A stretch of DNA of 64,000 bases from Ursus arctos (Eukaryota; Chordata; Mammalia; Carnivora; Ursidae), in assembly GCF_023065955.2 (NCBI RefSeq), contig NW_026622997.1:17402001-17466000 (forward strand), written 5' to 3'. The notes under the pieces are model-generated. The model saw only the letters and a program-made list of their open reading frames with translations. It was not told where the DNA came from and made no database searches. How positions within the stretch are numbered: position 1 is the first letter of the stretch; every line of letters starts with the position of its first letter. The translations under genes were made by a program, and so were the position numbers. Of the stretch, positions 10,930 to 22,802 are shown one piece after another.

Positions 10930-12150
10930 AGGGTCCTCCACATTGTATAAGCATCAGGCCTCACAAAACCCAGACCCATCCCTGTCCCAATTAACTGAGG
11001 TACTAAAAAGCTAAAAACCCATTCCCTCTGCAATTTCCCATCCCAAATTAGGCCAGAGATGTTGTCCACTATAGCCTACCGGGGTCCCACAATGACCTTA
11101 AATAACGTTATCATGATAATAAAATGCCAACAACACATCCCTCCTGTCATGATGTTCACTGTGAATTTAAAGCTCAAAGAGGAAAATCCCAGAGAGGTCG
11201 AACTCCAGAATTTTGACGTTTAAGTTCAAAGGAATTAATCTAATATTTCTGCCCTTGGGAGTGAAAGTCTAAAGTCCAAATTCCTTAGGATAATTTTAAA
11301 AGAAATTTAACAGTCTCCCTAATTTCTTCTAGTCAGCTCTAACCACAGGGGTCCTGGGTGCCTGGGTGGCTGGAGGGGCTCCTCTGGGAGACCCAGCCTG
11401 GAATGACTGTGGTCCTCCAGGATATCCAAAATGTCACCCATCATGCCCCTTTTCAGAAAGTGGAAAGTGTTCACAGAAGACCAGGCTTTGAGTGGCCCTG
11501 GCCCCACGCCTACTCACTGGCAAAACAAAATCAAACAAACCAACGAGAAGCCACACTCTGGCCTTTAGAGCAATTATCCAGGCTCTCTGTAAATTAGGTT
11601 CTAGAAACCAATGCCTTGATCCATAGCTAAATGGAGAGAGAACAGAGGAAATCTCTGTGTGAGCCTCTCCAGGGAAAAACTAGTTCATCCCAATTATCTA
11701 CAACTCTTGAGCTGTCATTTATGTTTCCTTGGGAGGCGATTCCTAGCAAGACATTAGTTACGGCCCTCCTCACCAACTGCGGCCATGGGGTGGGGGTGCT
11801 CCCCGCTGTGTCCACTGCTTCCTTCCAAAGAGAGGCGTTAAAGTCATCCCCACTTTCTTGCAAAATTTAGAAACTTGCATCTGCCTAATTGTTACATCTT
11901 CTCAGTTTCCCCTTTGAGTCTCAATCATTTAAAGCTAGAAGCTGATAAATGCTCTGTACCACACCTGGAACTCACTCGTAGTTGAAGGTTCTGACCTGCC
12001 AATCTGGCTGGGAAAATAACCCCAACAAACCACACACACACAACGAAAGGCAGCAAATGCTTGTTCCAACCATGACATTGTGCCTTTCTTCATAATTTGG
12101 CGTCTCTCCCCTTTGTTGCACAACAGAATCAGTTGGGAAACTTTAAAAAA
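10930..12150. other. Unassigned intergenic sequence
   Basis: No gene seen. 'gggtgcctgggtggctgg' at 11356-11373 recalls a SINE head but nothing SINE-like follows. Short ORFs of 62-91 codons only. Confidence 0.45.
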
Positions 12151-12162
12151 AAATACTGCTTG

Positions 12163-12338
12163 TGGGGCACCTGGGTGCCTCAGTCGGCCTCTGCCTTTGC
12201 TGCTCAGGTCATGGTCCCAGGGTCATGGGATCAAGCCCCGGGCTCCCTGTTCAGCAGAGAGTTTGCTTCTGCCTCTCTCTCTGCCCTCCCCCCTCTGCCC
12301 TTGTGCTCTCTCTCTCAAATAAACAAGATCTTAAAAAG
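12163..12338 (+). mobile_element. Can-SINE with head deletion
   Basis: 'ggggcacctgggtgcctcag' with the 'ttaagcgtctg' segment shortened, then CT-rich end. Duplication aatactRcttg at 12152-12162 and 12339-12349. Confidence 0.92.
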
Positions 12339-12349
12339 AATACTACTTG

Positions 12350-13090
12350 CTGAGCTCCACCCTAGAGAAATTAAATCAGAATTGGGGGGAATGTGGAGGA
12401 GTGAAGAGGTAGAAGGATATAGGCGTGTGTTTAATTGGTTTTCCCAGGCAGTTTGACCGTGCCGCCAAGGTCAAGAACCGTGTGGCCTGCTGGGGCCTGC
12501 TGTCACCACCCATCACGCCCTCCTCTGCTGTTCTTTGGTGTACTTCCTCATTTTGATGGGGCACACCCTCCAGTAGCCTCTTAAGGAAGGTGCATAGGAC
12601 GTAAATTTTCTGAGTCCTTAAATGCCTGCAATGTCACTAACCGGGTGAACCGGTAGTTCACTACTGAACCAATGAGCTCACCGTTTGCCCCTCAGAACTT
12701 TAGGCATTGTTCGGGAATCCCTGGTGGTTCTGACTCTTCGAGAACCTATGGAGCTGTCGAGAAGCCCCTGCCATTCTCAACGTCATTCATTTAATCGGAA
12801 CCTACTTTCTCCTCTGAAGGCATTGGAATATACCGGGCCATTTGAGTCCGGAGACTCACATCAAACATTTAAAAAATATTTTCTTATTAATTACCTTCCC
12901 TCCATTTTCCCTATGTTCATTTTCTGGGACTCCTACTACTTTAACTGACCTCCTGAATTGAGCCTTCGGATAATTTTTTTCTTATTCTTCCATTTTCTAT
13001 TTTGTTGTTCCCTGAAGATGTCTTTGACTGTTTTCCAACCTCATGACCAAATTTCTTATTTCAGTCAGCCTATTTAATGTCTTTTGAATG
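12350..13090. other. Unassigned intergenic sequence
   Basis: No exon recognised. 12950-13080 is T-rich and weakly L1-like. The ORF at 12685-12948 has no domain. Confidence 0.4.
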
Positions 13091-13293
13091 CTATTTCAAT
13101 AAGCATAGTAAAAAATTTTCTCTGGAAGTACGCAAGCTGGTTTTGACATTTATATGGGAAAATAAACAAGAAAGGCCATAAAAAATCTAAGAGGAAGTAC
13201 ATTGAGAGAGGACAAAGCCCTATCAGATATTAACACAGTCACAAACGCTTAGTAATAAACACAGTGTGGTGGTATGTATGAAAAGACACATGG

Positions 13294-13492
13294 GGGCGCC
13301 TGGGTGGCTCAGTCGTTAAGCATCTGTCTTGGCTCAGGGTGTGATCCCAGAGTCCTGGGATCGAGTCCCACATCAGGCTCCTCTGCTGGGAGCCTGCTTC
13401 TTCCTCTCCCACTCCCCCTGCTTGTGTTCCCTCTCTTGCTGGCTGTCTCTATCTCTCTATCTCTGTCAAATAAATAAAAAATCTTAAAAAAA
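13294..13492 (+). mobile_element. Can-SINE, young, inside L1
   Basis: Full head, 'ggctcagggtgtgatccc', and 'cttgctggctgtctctatct' end. Perfect 13-bp duplication aaaagacacatgg at 13281-13293 and 13493-13505. Confidence 0.96.
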
Positions 13493-13974
13493 AAAAGACA
13501 CATGGATTTTTGGAGCAGAATAGAAAGTCCAGAAATAGATCCAACAGGTTATAGATACATTTCATACATGACAAAAGTACCATCTTTAATCAGTGGAGTA
13601 AAGATGAACTTTTTAGTAAAAGATATTGCAGTGACCGGGTACCCAATTGGAATAAACTACCGTTGGACCCATACTTCATACCATACATCAGGATAGACTC
13701 GAAATGGATCAAATATCTCCATGTAAGGAATTAAACTGTATAATATACGAGTATCTAACATGAGAAAACAGGGGTGAATTCCTTTATAACTAAGATATAG
13801 ACAAGGCCTTTCTAATTATGTTTTTAAATTCACAAGTCATCACAGAAAAGATTGGTCAAGTCAACTACATAAATAACAAAATGTTTACATGGCAGACATA
13901 GCAAAAGCAAAATCAAGAGACAGAGTGGGAAAATATTTGTAAATTATATCACAAAGGGCTAATCTCCCTGAAAC

Positions 13975-14047
13975 ATAGATAACTATAGATATGTAGATAG
14001 ACATATAGATATCTAGATACTTATCTATCTATCTATAAATATATATT
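13975..14047 (+). repeat. Imperfect GATA/TATC microsatellite
   Basis: Interrupted ATAG/GATA units turning into TATC units, inside the L1 fragment. The opposing units can form a hairpin. Confidence 0.8.
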
Positions 14048-14639
14048 GCTTCTAGAAATCAAAACAAAACGAAGGGCAAGGTGACAGGGAGTTCATGGAA
14101 GAAAGAACTATAAATACCCCTTTAAACATATGGAAATATAAACAACTTCACTTTAATAAGAAAAATATAAATGGAAACTGTACCAGGATGCCATTTTTCA
14201 CCTATCAGATTATCTCCCCCCAACCAAAAAAAAAAAAAAAAAAAACTAAGAATTTGCTATTATCATACTTCGTTGGGAAGCCTCGGAAGAAACGGGCACT
14301 CCCATATTTTATTGGTGCAAAATCATACAAGCCCTTACGGAAGGGAATCTGGCAATATTCACCAAAATCACAGACCTATTTTCCCTTTGACACAGTAGTC
14401 ACTCTTCTGGGAACAGATCCTAAACAACTTTCTATGTAAGTATGCAAGAGCACACATTCTAGTTTCTTGATTGTGGCATAATTTTTAAAATTTACAGATT
14501 ATAAACTACCCATGTATTTAGCAGTTAAGTACTAGTTCAATGAATGAAGGTACATCTATTCGATGGGCTAGTATGCACCTATAAAAAGGAACGTGGAAGA
14601 TCCCTCCTGATGGGAGGACATCTATCTATAGGCCATACC

Positions 14640-15740
14640 ATTAAGAAATGAAAAGAACAGTATATATAGAATGTTATTTGATTGAATGTATGCAGCATGC
14701 TACACTTAGTGCAATGAAACTATCTATTATGTTTGTCTTCATTTGTAGAAACACTGCAAAGATAAATAAGAAACTAATAAAAATATTTTCTTTGGGAGGA
14801 ATAATTAATCAGTACTCAATTTCTCTCAGGATGAGAAATCGATTTGAGTGACTTGTGAGTTTTTTGTTTGTTATTCTGTTTCCTGAATTAATGATTTTGG
14901 TCTCTGGATCAGTTAGGAATGCTTTCAGCTGTAAGCAACAACAACAACAAATAAGCAAAAAGCAGTTTATTTTTCTCAGATAACAAGAAATATGGTGATA
15001 AGTGGATGCTGGGCATTAGCTAGGATGGGTATCTCTACAATTCTTTTGGCCTTTCCCTCATGACCATGAGATTGCTGCCACAACTCCAAGCATCACATCT
15101 GCATTCACAGCAAGAAAAAAAAGAATAGAATAGGTAATCTCATATATTCCTGATGCTTATATCAACAAAGTAAAGCTTTTCCGGAGCCCCTAACAGACTT
15201 CGCTACACCAGGTCATTTGGTTCTCAAAAGAGAACTGGATTCTCATCATTGGCTTGGACCAGTGATGATCGATCATCTAGAACCGGGCACGTTACTACCT
15301 TGAATAAATTCAGGGTTCTATTCAAAGAAAGAAATGGAGAATGGCAGGGTAGGTTATAGTTTCTTTCTGTCATATTGGAAGTTTTCCTCCAAAATCACTG
15401 GTTATCCATTTTTATCTAAGAGTAAGGTGTCAAAAAAAAAGCTGGTGGGAAACAGGAGTACGTTGGGGGAGGCTTATTGTGGGGCAGGCCTCATGGTAGG
15501 GTGATTAGCCAGAGAGTAGACATTACTAGTATGGGGCAGTGGAGTCTAGGGCCCCATTCTATTCCCCCAGGAAGGAAACCTTCTATAAGAGGTCTGCCTT
15601 GGAGCCAGGGTGGCTGGGGTGGGTGTCTGAGGGAGGGGGTCGGCGGTCAGACTAGTCGGTTCCCAGGCTGTCAGATTGATCAGGCAATCAATCCCCTTGA
15701 CAACAACCCCAAGCCTCAAGACCATCCTCGGGTACCTGCT
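14640..15740. other. Unassigned intergenic sequence
   Basis: AT-rich then mixed. 14895-15300 ('gtctctggatcagttaggaa', 'agtttatttttctcagataa') is weakly reminiscent of an old LTR/MER repeat. No gene recognised. Confidence 0.4.
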
Positions 15741-15744
15741 ATCT

Positions 15745-16330
15745 TTAAGGCAGGGGTTTTCAACTGGGAGTGTTTTTGTTCCCCAAATAACGTTGCCAAC
15801 ATTTAGCAAATAAATATATAGGTGCCCCGTTAAATGTGACTTTTTTTTTTTTAAGATTTTATTCATCTATATGACAGAGATAGAGATAGCCAGCGAGAGA
15901 GGGAACACAAGCAGGGGGAGTGGGAGAGGAAGAAGCAGGCTCCCAGCAGAGGAGCCTGATGTGGGGCTCGATCCCAGAATGCCGGGATCACGCCCTGAGC
16001 CGAAGGCAGATGCTTAACGACTGAGCCACCCAGGCGCCCCTAAATGTGACTTTCTGGTAAACAATGAATAATTTGTTAGTGTGAGTATGTTCCAAATATT
16101 GCATTATTTATCTGAAATTCACATTTAACTGGGTATCCTATATTTTATCTGGCAAGCTGGAGGTACCCAGGGGGAGAGTTGGCAACACCTGAGACATTTC
16201 TGGTTGTTACCACTCCAGGGGTGGGTAGAGGCCAGGGATCCTGCAATGTCCAGGGACAGTCTTCCCACTACAAAGAATTATCTTGTTCGAAATGTCAATA
16301 GTGCCGAGGTTGAGAAAACTTGCTCTAGTG
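15745..16330 (+). repeat. MER20-like hAT element containing a second fossil and a SINE
   Basis: Ends 'ggggttttcaactgggagtg' and 'agtgccgaggttgagaaaac' with 'ctggttgttaccactccagg' near the right resemble MER20. The middle 'ttatctgaaattcacattta' segment is another old repeat. A SINE splits it. Confidence 0.55.
15844..16040 (-). mobile_element. Can-SINE, young, nested in MER20-like repeat
   Basis: Reversed young subtype ('agccagcgagagagggaaca ... caggcgcccc'). Perfect duplication taaatgtgacttt at 15831-15843 and 16041-16053. Confidence 0.96.
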
Positions 16331-17795
16331 CAAAGCCTTTTCTTTTCGGCTTGTCCAGAGAAGAAAGCTCCAGACTCTTGCCTGACATTGTATGCCCAGG
16401 ATGGGGCACATTGATTTATTTTTCAAATCTCAGCCTGATCTATTTTCTGTGGTCATGTGAAAGACTCAAATGTTCTATCTTCTTCGTTTTCTTTTATTTG
16501 TAATAAGCAAAGCAAGGAAGTGCTGGCCAAGATAAGACAGCATTTCTGTTACGTTCAGGGACAGGAGGACCAGCCTGCATATGCCCTTGAGCCCTTTCTT
16601 GGTAAAGACAGAGTTCAGCGTCAGCCTCACAAGGCAGCCCTGAGGAGCTGGGGTGCGGGCTGGAGGGGGGGACTTGGCCGGCCCTTTCAGGCTGGGGTTT
16701 CCACCTTCCTGGCTGTGAGGGGAGGGCTGTGAGCCGCACACAGCTGCACTTCTCATGAAGAGCCGCTTTCTTTGCAGACCCAGGGGTGGGAGGGGAGCCG
16801 GCGTCAGAAGGTGGGGATGGTATGACATGGCTGTTAATCAAACAATTTTAAGAGACCAGGGGAGGAAGGAAGCAAAGGGGTGGAGAAGGTTCTGACTGTT
16901 TTCTGGTTATGAGATGTGTATAAATCTGTGGGAGGTTATTTGAGGATACGTATCTCAAGCCCTATTCACAGTTGTCCTTGAAATGAATTCCGGAACATTA
17001 GAATTCAGGGGTCGTCTCTCCTCTTCTGCAACCACTGGCCCCCATTTCCTTCCCTCCCGACAGACCCCGTGTCTCACACATGTTGGTGTGTGTGCGAACA
17101 GAATGAACCCGGGCATTATCCCCCAACCTGTACACCTTGATGTCCCTGAGGAAAAAAGTACTGCTAGGGTTTTTTCCCCTTTATTTTATTCATTTTTAGA
17201 AAAAGGAACATAAAAACTTTTTTTTTTTTTATTTTAACCACTCACTGCTGACTCAAGGGTAGAGATTAAGGGGTATTTTGGAGAATTTAAAAATAAAAAA
17301 TCCATTCAGGCATTCATTAAGTCAAGCAAGATGATTCAGGCTGTTGGTTATATAAAAGCTTGGCTCTTTCTGGGAAATCTGTCTTTGCAGTTCGGGGCTT
17401 GCTGGAGAAAGGAAGGCATGGAGCCTAAGAGGGGCCTTACAGACAGCTTCATAACCACCAGAAAAGCCCCTTTTAAGGTTCAGCTATGGCCTCACCTGGC
17501 CTAGAAAATAAACCTGAGCGGGTGAGAGGTGGGAGGTGGGGGGGCTGGCAACCCCTCCCTTCGCCATGACCATTCATCATTTGTGGGTACAGTGAAGTCA
17601 CTGAGTTGAGTGCCAATTAATGTTTGTCATTCCATGTCAACGTTAGTGACTGAATCTAGTTCTCCCATCTTTGGAAAGTATTATAAACTAAACTGAATTA
17701 TATAAAAGAAAAAAGACTCTGATCTCAGCATACACCCTAAAGGTAGTAGAGATATCCAAGGGGGGAAGAAACCATTTACATATGTATGTTTGCAC
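16330..17795. other. Unassigned, repeat-poor intergenic sequence
   Basis: GC-richer at 16560-16830. Overlapping antisense ORFs of 115-117 codons (16475-16841) have no recognisable domain or codon signal. No repeat recognised. Confidence 0.45.
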
Positions 17796-17799
17796 GTAG

Positions 17800-17915
17800 G
17801 TTCCACACCAGTGTGGAACCCAACGCAGGGCTCGAACTCACGACCCCGAGACCAAGACCTGAGCTGAGATCAACAGTCAGACACTTAACCAACTGAGCCA
17901 CCCAGGTGCCCCCCA
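17800..17915 (-). mobile_element. Can-SINE, short type (tRNA head only)
   Basis: Reversed 'gggctcgaactcacgacccc ... gagccacccaggtgcccccc' without a CT-rich middle. Left end diffuse. Confidence 0.82.
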
Positions 17916-17924
17916 AAGCTATCA

Positions 17925-18095
17925 TTTATTGAGTAATTGCTGTTTGCCAGGCACATTGCACGATGCATACATAATTCCACCTAATGATCCAACAACCTGA
18001 TGGGGAAGATACTATTGTACTTCCCATCTTAAAAATGAGAAATGGAGTTTCTTACTAGCCACAGAGTTAGTAAGTGGCAGAACTAGGCGTAGTCC
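17925..18095 (-). repeat. MIR SINE fossil
   Basis: 'catttattgagtaattgctg', 'tttgccaggcaca' and 'cacagagttagtaagtggca' are MIR in reverse. Confidence 0.75.
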
Positions 18096-18849
18096 ACGTT
18101 TTTCACTTAATATTGAACATGATCTCTTCCATGTTACGACTCAAACATGTTCATTGTCCGATGTTTTGAGTTGCTCTCTCACAATTTCTCACCTATCACT
18201 GGTCATTTGGATTACTTCCGATTTCTTTTTTTTCATTCTTTTTTTCCCATTGTATATGTATACCATCTCTTCTTTATCCATCTACTGATGGATACTTGCG
18301 TTGCTTCCCTATCTTGGCTATTGTAAATGCTAGAATAAGCATGGGGGTGCATATATATCTTTTTGAATTGAAGCTCTCCTTTTCTCTGGAAAGGAGTGAA
18401 ATTGCTAGTAGTGAAATTGCTGGGTGATGTGGTATTTCTATTTTTAGTTTTTTGAGGAACCTCCATACTCTTTTCCACAGTGGCTACACCAGTTTGCATT
18501 CCCACCAACAGTGTGCAAGTGTTCCTTTTTCTCCACATCCTGGCCAATTCTTCTTATTTCTTGTCTTTTTGATATTACCATTCTGACAGGTATAAGGTGA
18601 TATCTCATTGTGGTTGTCATTTGCCTATCCCTGGTGATTAGTGATGTTGAGCACATTCTCCTGTGTCTGTTGGCCATCTGTATGTCTTCTTTGGAAAAAT
18701 GTCTATTCAGGTCCTCTCCCCAATTTTAATTGGATTATTTGTGGGTTTTGGGTGTTAAGTTGCATAAGTTCTTTATATATCTTGGATATTAACCTCTTAT
18801 TGGATGTATCATTTACAAATATCTTCTCCTATTCCATAAGTTGCCTTTT

Positions 18850-19053
18850 CTTTTTAAGATTTTATTTACTTATTTTTGAGAGAGAGAGAGCGAGGGTGAG
18901 AATGAGAGCTCGAGCACGAGTTGAGGGAGGGGCAGAGGGCGAAGCAGACTCCCCCCTGAACAGGGAGCCCAATGAGGGACTCGATCCCAAGACCCTGGGA
19001 GCATGACCTGAGCCAAAGGCAGATGTTTAACCAACCGAGCCACCCAGTCGCCC
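18850..19053 (-). mobile_element. Can-SINE inside L1
   Basis: Reversed SINE, older, with 'gagccacccagtcgccc' head. Duplication tgcctttt at 18842-18849 and 19054-19061. Confidence 0.9.
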
Positions 19054-20367
19054 TGCCTTTTTGTTTTGTTAATTGTTTCTTTCACTAGTCAAAAGCTTTT
19101 TATTTTGGTATAGTCCAACAGTTTAATTTTGCTTTTGTTTCCCTGTCTGAAGAGACATGTCTAGAAACGTGTTTCTATGGCTGGTGTCAAAGAAATTACT
19201 GTGTATATTTTCTTCTAGGAGTTTTATGGTTTCAGGGCTCATAATTAGGTCTTTAATCCATTGGAATTTATTTTCATGTTTGGTGTTAGGAAGTGGTCCA
19301 GTTTCATTCCTTTGCATGTATCTGTCCAGTTTTCCCAACAACATTTGTTGAAGAGACAGTCCTTTTCCCACTGTATATTCTTTTCTCCTTTGTCAAAGAT
19401 TAATTGACCATATAAGCATGGGTTTTTTCCTGAACCCTCAATTCTGTCCTATTGATCCATATGTCTATTTTTGTTCCAGTACCATACTGTTTTGATTACT
19501 ATAGTTTTGTAATGTATCTTGAAATCTGGGATTGTAATACTTCCAGTAGTTTTCTTCTTTTTCAAGATTGCTTTCGCTATTTGAGATCTCTTGTGGTTCC
19601 ATACAAATTTGAGGATTATTTGTTCTATTTCTGTGAAAAGTATTGTTGGTATTTTGATAGGGATTGCATTAAAACTGTAGATTGCTTTGGGTAGTATAGA
19701 TATTTTAACAATACTGTTTCTTCCGATCCATGAGCAGAGAATACCTTTCCATTCATTTTTATCAGGTTCAATTTCTTTCATCGATGTTTTATAGCTTTTG
19801 GAGTATGGCTCTTTCACCTCCTTAGTTAAGTTTATTCCTAGGTATTTAAGTTTTTTTGGTGCAGTTATAAGTGGGATTATTTTCTTCATCTCTCTTTCCG
19901 CTACTTCATTATTAGTATATAGTAATACAACAGATTTCTCTATATTAATTTTGTACCCTGTAACTTTACCTAATTCATTTATCAGTTCTAGTAGTTTTTT
20001 GGTGGAGTCTTTAGAGTTTTCTAGATATATCATGTCATCTGCAAATAGTGAAAGTTTGACTTCTTCCTTGCTAATTCAGATGCCTTTTATTTCTTTTTCT
20101 TGTCTGATTGCTGCAGCTAGGACTTCCAGTACTATGTAGAATAAAGGCAGTGAGAGTGGACATCTTTAATCTTTAATAAAGATTAGAGCAGAAAGAAATG
20201 GAGACTGAAAAAAACCAATAGAATAGATCAATAAAACCAGGAACTTGTTCTTTGAAAAGATAAACAAAATTGAAAACCTTTAGCTAGACTCATCAAAAAA
20301 AAAAAAAAAGAGAGGACTCAAATAAGTAAAATCAAAATCAGATAAAGACACTAAGAAAAGAAAACTA

Positions 20368-20580
20368 TGGGGGCACATTGGTGGCTCAGTTGGTTAAATG
20401 TTTGCCTTCAGCTCAGGTCGTGATCCTGTAGTCCTGGGATTGAGCCCCACATCAGGCTCCCTGCTCAGGGGGGAGTTGGATTCTCCCTCTCCCTTGCCCC
20501 CCCACTTGTGTTCTCATTCACTCTTGAGTGCACATGTGCGTGCTCTCTTAAATAAATAAATAAAATATTTTTTTAAAAAA
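20368..20580 (+). mobile_element. Can-SINE inside L1
   Basis: 'gggggcacattggtggctca' head, (AAAT)n tail. Duplication agaaaacta at 20359-20367 and 20581-20589. Confidence 0.92.
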
Positions 20581-20737
20581 AGAAAACTACAAGACATCAT
20601 CTCTGATGAGCATAAATGCAAAAATCAGCAACAAAGTATTAACAAACTGCATTCAACAATACATTATTTGCCATGATCAGGTAGGATTTATTCCAGGGAT
20701 GCAAAGGTCTTTCAATATTTAAAAATCAATCAACATG

Positions 20738-20954
20738 GGGGCGCCTGGGTGGCACAGCGGTTAAGCGTCTGCCTTCGGCTCAGGGCGTGATCCCGGTGTG
20801 ATGGGATCGAGCCCCACATCAGGCTCTTCTGCTATGAGCCTGCTTCTTCCTCTCCCACTCCCCCTGCTTGTGTTCCCTCTCTCGCTGGCTGTCTCTATCT
20901 CTGTCGAATAAATAAATAAAATCTTTAAAAAAATAAAAAAAAATAAAAAAAAAT
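20738..20954 (+). mobile_element. Can-SINE, young, inside L1
   Basis: 'ggcgcctgggtggcacagcg' head of the youngest subtype and a long A-rich tail. Duplication aaaaatcaatcWacatg at 20721-20737 and 20955-20971 (16 of 17 match). Confidence 0.95.
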
Positions 20955-21249
20955 AAAAATCAATCTACATGATACACCACATTAATAAGAGAAAGTTAAA
21001 GACCGTATGATCATCGCAGAAAAAACATTTGACAAAATACAACGTCCATTCATGATAACAACTCTCAACAAAGTAGATTTAGAGGGAACATACCTCAATA
21101 TAATAAAGGGTATATATGAAAAACCCACAGCTAACATCATATTCAGTGTTAGAAAACTAAGAGCTTTTCCTCTAAGAAAATGGAATGTTTTTAAGGAGTT
21201 TCATGTGTAGAGAATCATTGATGTCCAAAGAGGCCTGTTTCTCTGTATC

Positions 21250-21655
21250 CCTGATGAGGGAGCAGAAGGCTGGCTGAGGAAAAGCACCAGCTGACACCCT
21301 CCAACCTCCCTCCCGCACCCTACTCCTGGGTGGGATACGTGTGACATTTCTCCAGGAAGCTCCCAACTGTCTTAATGCCTTACTAGATTGGAAAACAACC
21401 TTAACTTGACAATGCCAAGGCCTTCAGGTCCTCTTTCGCATATGAAGTTATTTTGAAAACCTCCATTTTCCCTTACCTCCCCCAACTCCCAAGTATATAA
21501 TCAGCCACCCCCTCACTACCCCAATGCAGCAGCTCTTTCTGCCCTCGTGTCCTGTCCCCGTCCTTTAATAAAACCACCTTTTGCACCAAAGATGTTTCAA
21601 GAATTCTTTCTTGGCCATCAGCTCCAGACCCCACCCCACCAAACTTTACCTACAC
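21250..21655 (+). mobile_element. ERV1-like LTR, copy 1 (solo, old)
   Basis: Shares with the next two entries 'aggaagctcccaactgtct', 'gcagctctttctgccc', 'tcctgtcc', the poly(A) signal in 'taataaaaccacctttt' and 'tcaagaattctttcttggcc'. This is the U3-R-U5 pattern of an endogenous retroviral LTR. The left end is diffuse; no internal genes follow. Confidence 0.7.
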
Positions 21656-21689
21656 TCAAAACTACATCACACTCACTCCTGAGAGCTTT

Positions 21690-21825
21690 TTCTTATCCTT
21701 GCTTAATAAAACTCTATTACTATTACTTGCTCTCCTTTGTCCACGAGCTTCATTCTTCGACTCCATGGAACAAGAACCTGGCTCTTCTTCTTCAACTCCA
21801 TCAGCAATAGAAGTTATTACTGAAA
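21690..21825 (+). mobile_element. Second, different LTR-like 3' end
   Basis: 'gcttaataaaactctattac', 'ttgctctcctttgtccacga' and 'ttcttcgactccatgg' resemble the R-U5 of another ERV1 LTR abutting copy 1. Only this part is recognisable. Confidence 0.45.
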
Positions 21826-21829
21826 ACGT

Positions 21830-22800
21830 AATTTGTTAATTTTTTTAGAAAGAAATTTATTGTAAGTGGTTTGAATTTAATTTTGCTTTATAAGTAATCA
21901 GGTCAATTTTTTTATTCTCATTCATTTCTTGGCCTGATAGAAATCTCCTTTTATGAATGTCCTTTACTCCAGTTATCTATCGGGGCGTTAATGTTCTCGT
22001 AACCAATTTCAATGAATAATGAGATAGCAAATATTTTGCCATTTGTTAGAGTCTCAGTATTGTCCTCAGGTTGCTGTTTCCTTTAGTGTTTGATGACTTC
22101 TTTCCTAACATTTGAAAATGTTTATTTAAACCTCTTGGTGTTTTTCATGGTGACGTCCTTCATTCCGAGTTCAGACACTCACTTCTCTTTTCTTCGAGGA
22201 ACCTGCACTCGACACGTCTGAGAAATTTCTCAGTCATATTTATAAAAAGTAAGGTTCAAAATAACACACAGAGAAAAACAACATACCCTGTCTCCACCCG
22301 AGGTCTACAAACCACCCAGAACTGATTGGGGCAAAGCCAGCGCCCGTGCACTTTGGGCCCCTCTGTTTCCCTGGCAAGCCATCCCAGTATTTAACAGCTC
22401 TCATTAGGTGATGTTGAAAATTCTCCATGACAGCTAATTTGAAACTCTTCTTGTGCCACACAGATCCGTTTGCTTTTGTCCTATTCTCCGGCAGGGACAG
22501 AACAGCTAGGCATTGTTCCTAGGCAGTTATTTCTCATGGGTAACACTTGCCCAGTGCATGATGGGCTCTCAATAAATGCCTCTTGATTAAAGTCAATAAT
22601 GAGAATCTCTCATTAGATCTATTCTCAGGTTTTGTTTCTCAAAGTTGAATGAGCTAACAACTCTTCCCCTCCCCCCCATCATCTCTGTCTAACTTACTTC
22701 CGGGAACTTCCGGTCCTCTTGAAACATAGTCTCCAAGTAGAGATGTGAAGTCTGTGTCCTCAGGTCACCCCTGCCCCAGCACTCTCCCAGGGTGGGAGCA
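21830..22800. other. Unassigned intergenic sequence
   Basis: No gene recognised. 22550-22590 ('gctctcaataaatgcctctt') is a MIR-like tail. Confidence 0.4.
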
Positions 22801-22802
22801 TC

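Larger units (their letters stand above)
13095..14640 (+). repeat. L1 LINE, ORF2 3' part, sense, interrupted by a SINE
   Basis: 'ttatatgggaaaataaacaa', 'agaatagaaagtccagaaat', 'cctttataactaagatatag', 'ggcaatattcaccaaaatca' and 'gtatgcacctataaaaagga' follow the L1 ORF2-3' UTR order. Frames are broken. Confidence 0.8.
18225..21185 (-). mobile_element. L1 LINE with twin-priming inversion, carrying three SINEs
   Basis: 18247-20165 is L1 ORF2 in reverse, from the extreme C-terminus back into the reverse transcriptase. At about 20165 orientation flips: 20165-21185 is L1 ORF2 in sense, ending '...gagcttttcctctaag', almost exactly where the inverted part begins ('ccactctcactgcc' read in sense). This is the 5' inversion made by twin priming. 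The tail side (18222-18246, A-rich in sense) abuts the codons for WYTYTM, so the element lacks a normal ORF2 end and 3' UTR. The 194-codon minus ORF at 19449-20033 is a surviving RT/thumb segment. No intact ORF. Confidence 0.85.

Noticed and set aside
11346..11400. SINE head at 'gggtgcctgggtggctgg'
   Set aside because: Similarity stops after about 18 bases and no body, tail or duplication follows.
13975..14047. CRISPR-like or tandem repeat array
   Set aside because: Only an interrupted GATA/TATC microsatellite within an L1; no regular repeat-spacer structure occurs anywhere in the window.
16475..16841. Two overlapping minus-strand ORFs of 115-117 codons
   Set aside because: Different frames of the same GC-rich stretch; neither resembles a known protein.
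19449..20033. 194-codon minus-strand ORF as a gene
   Set aside because: Clearly L1 ORF2 reverse transcriptase/thumb sequence inside a broken, inverted element; not a host gene.
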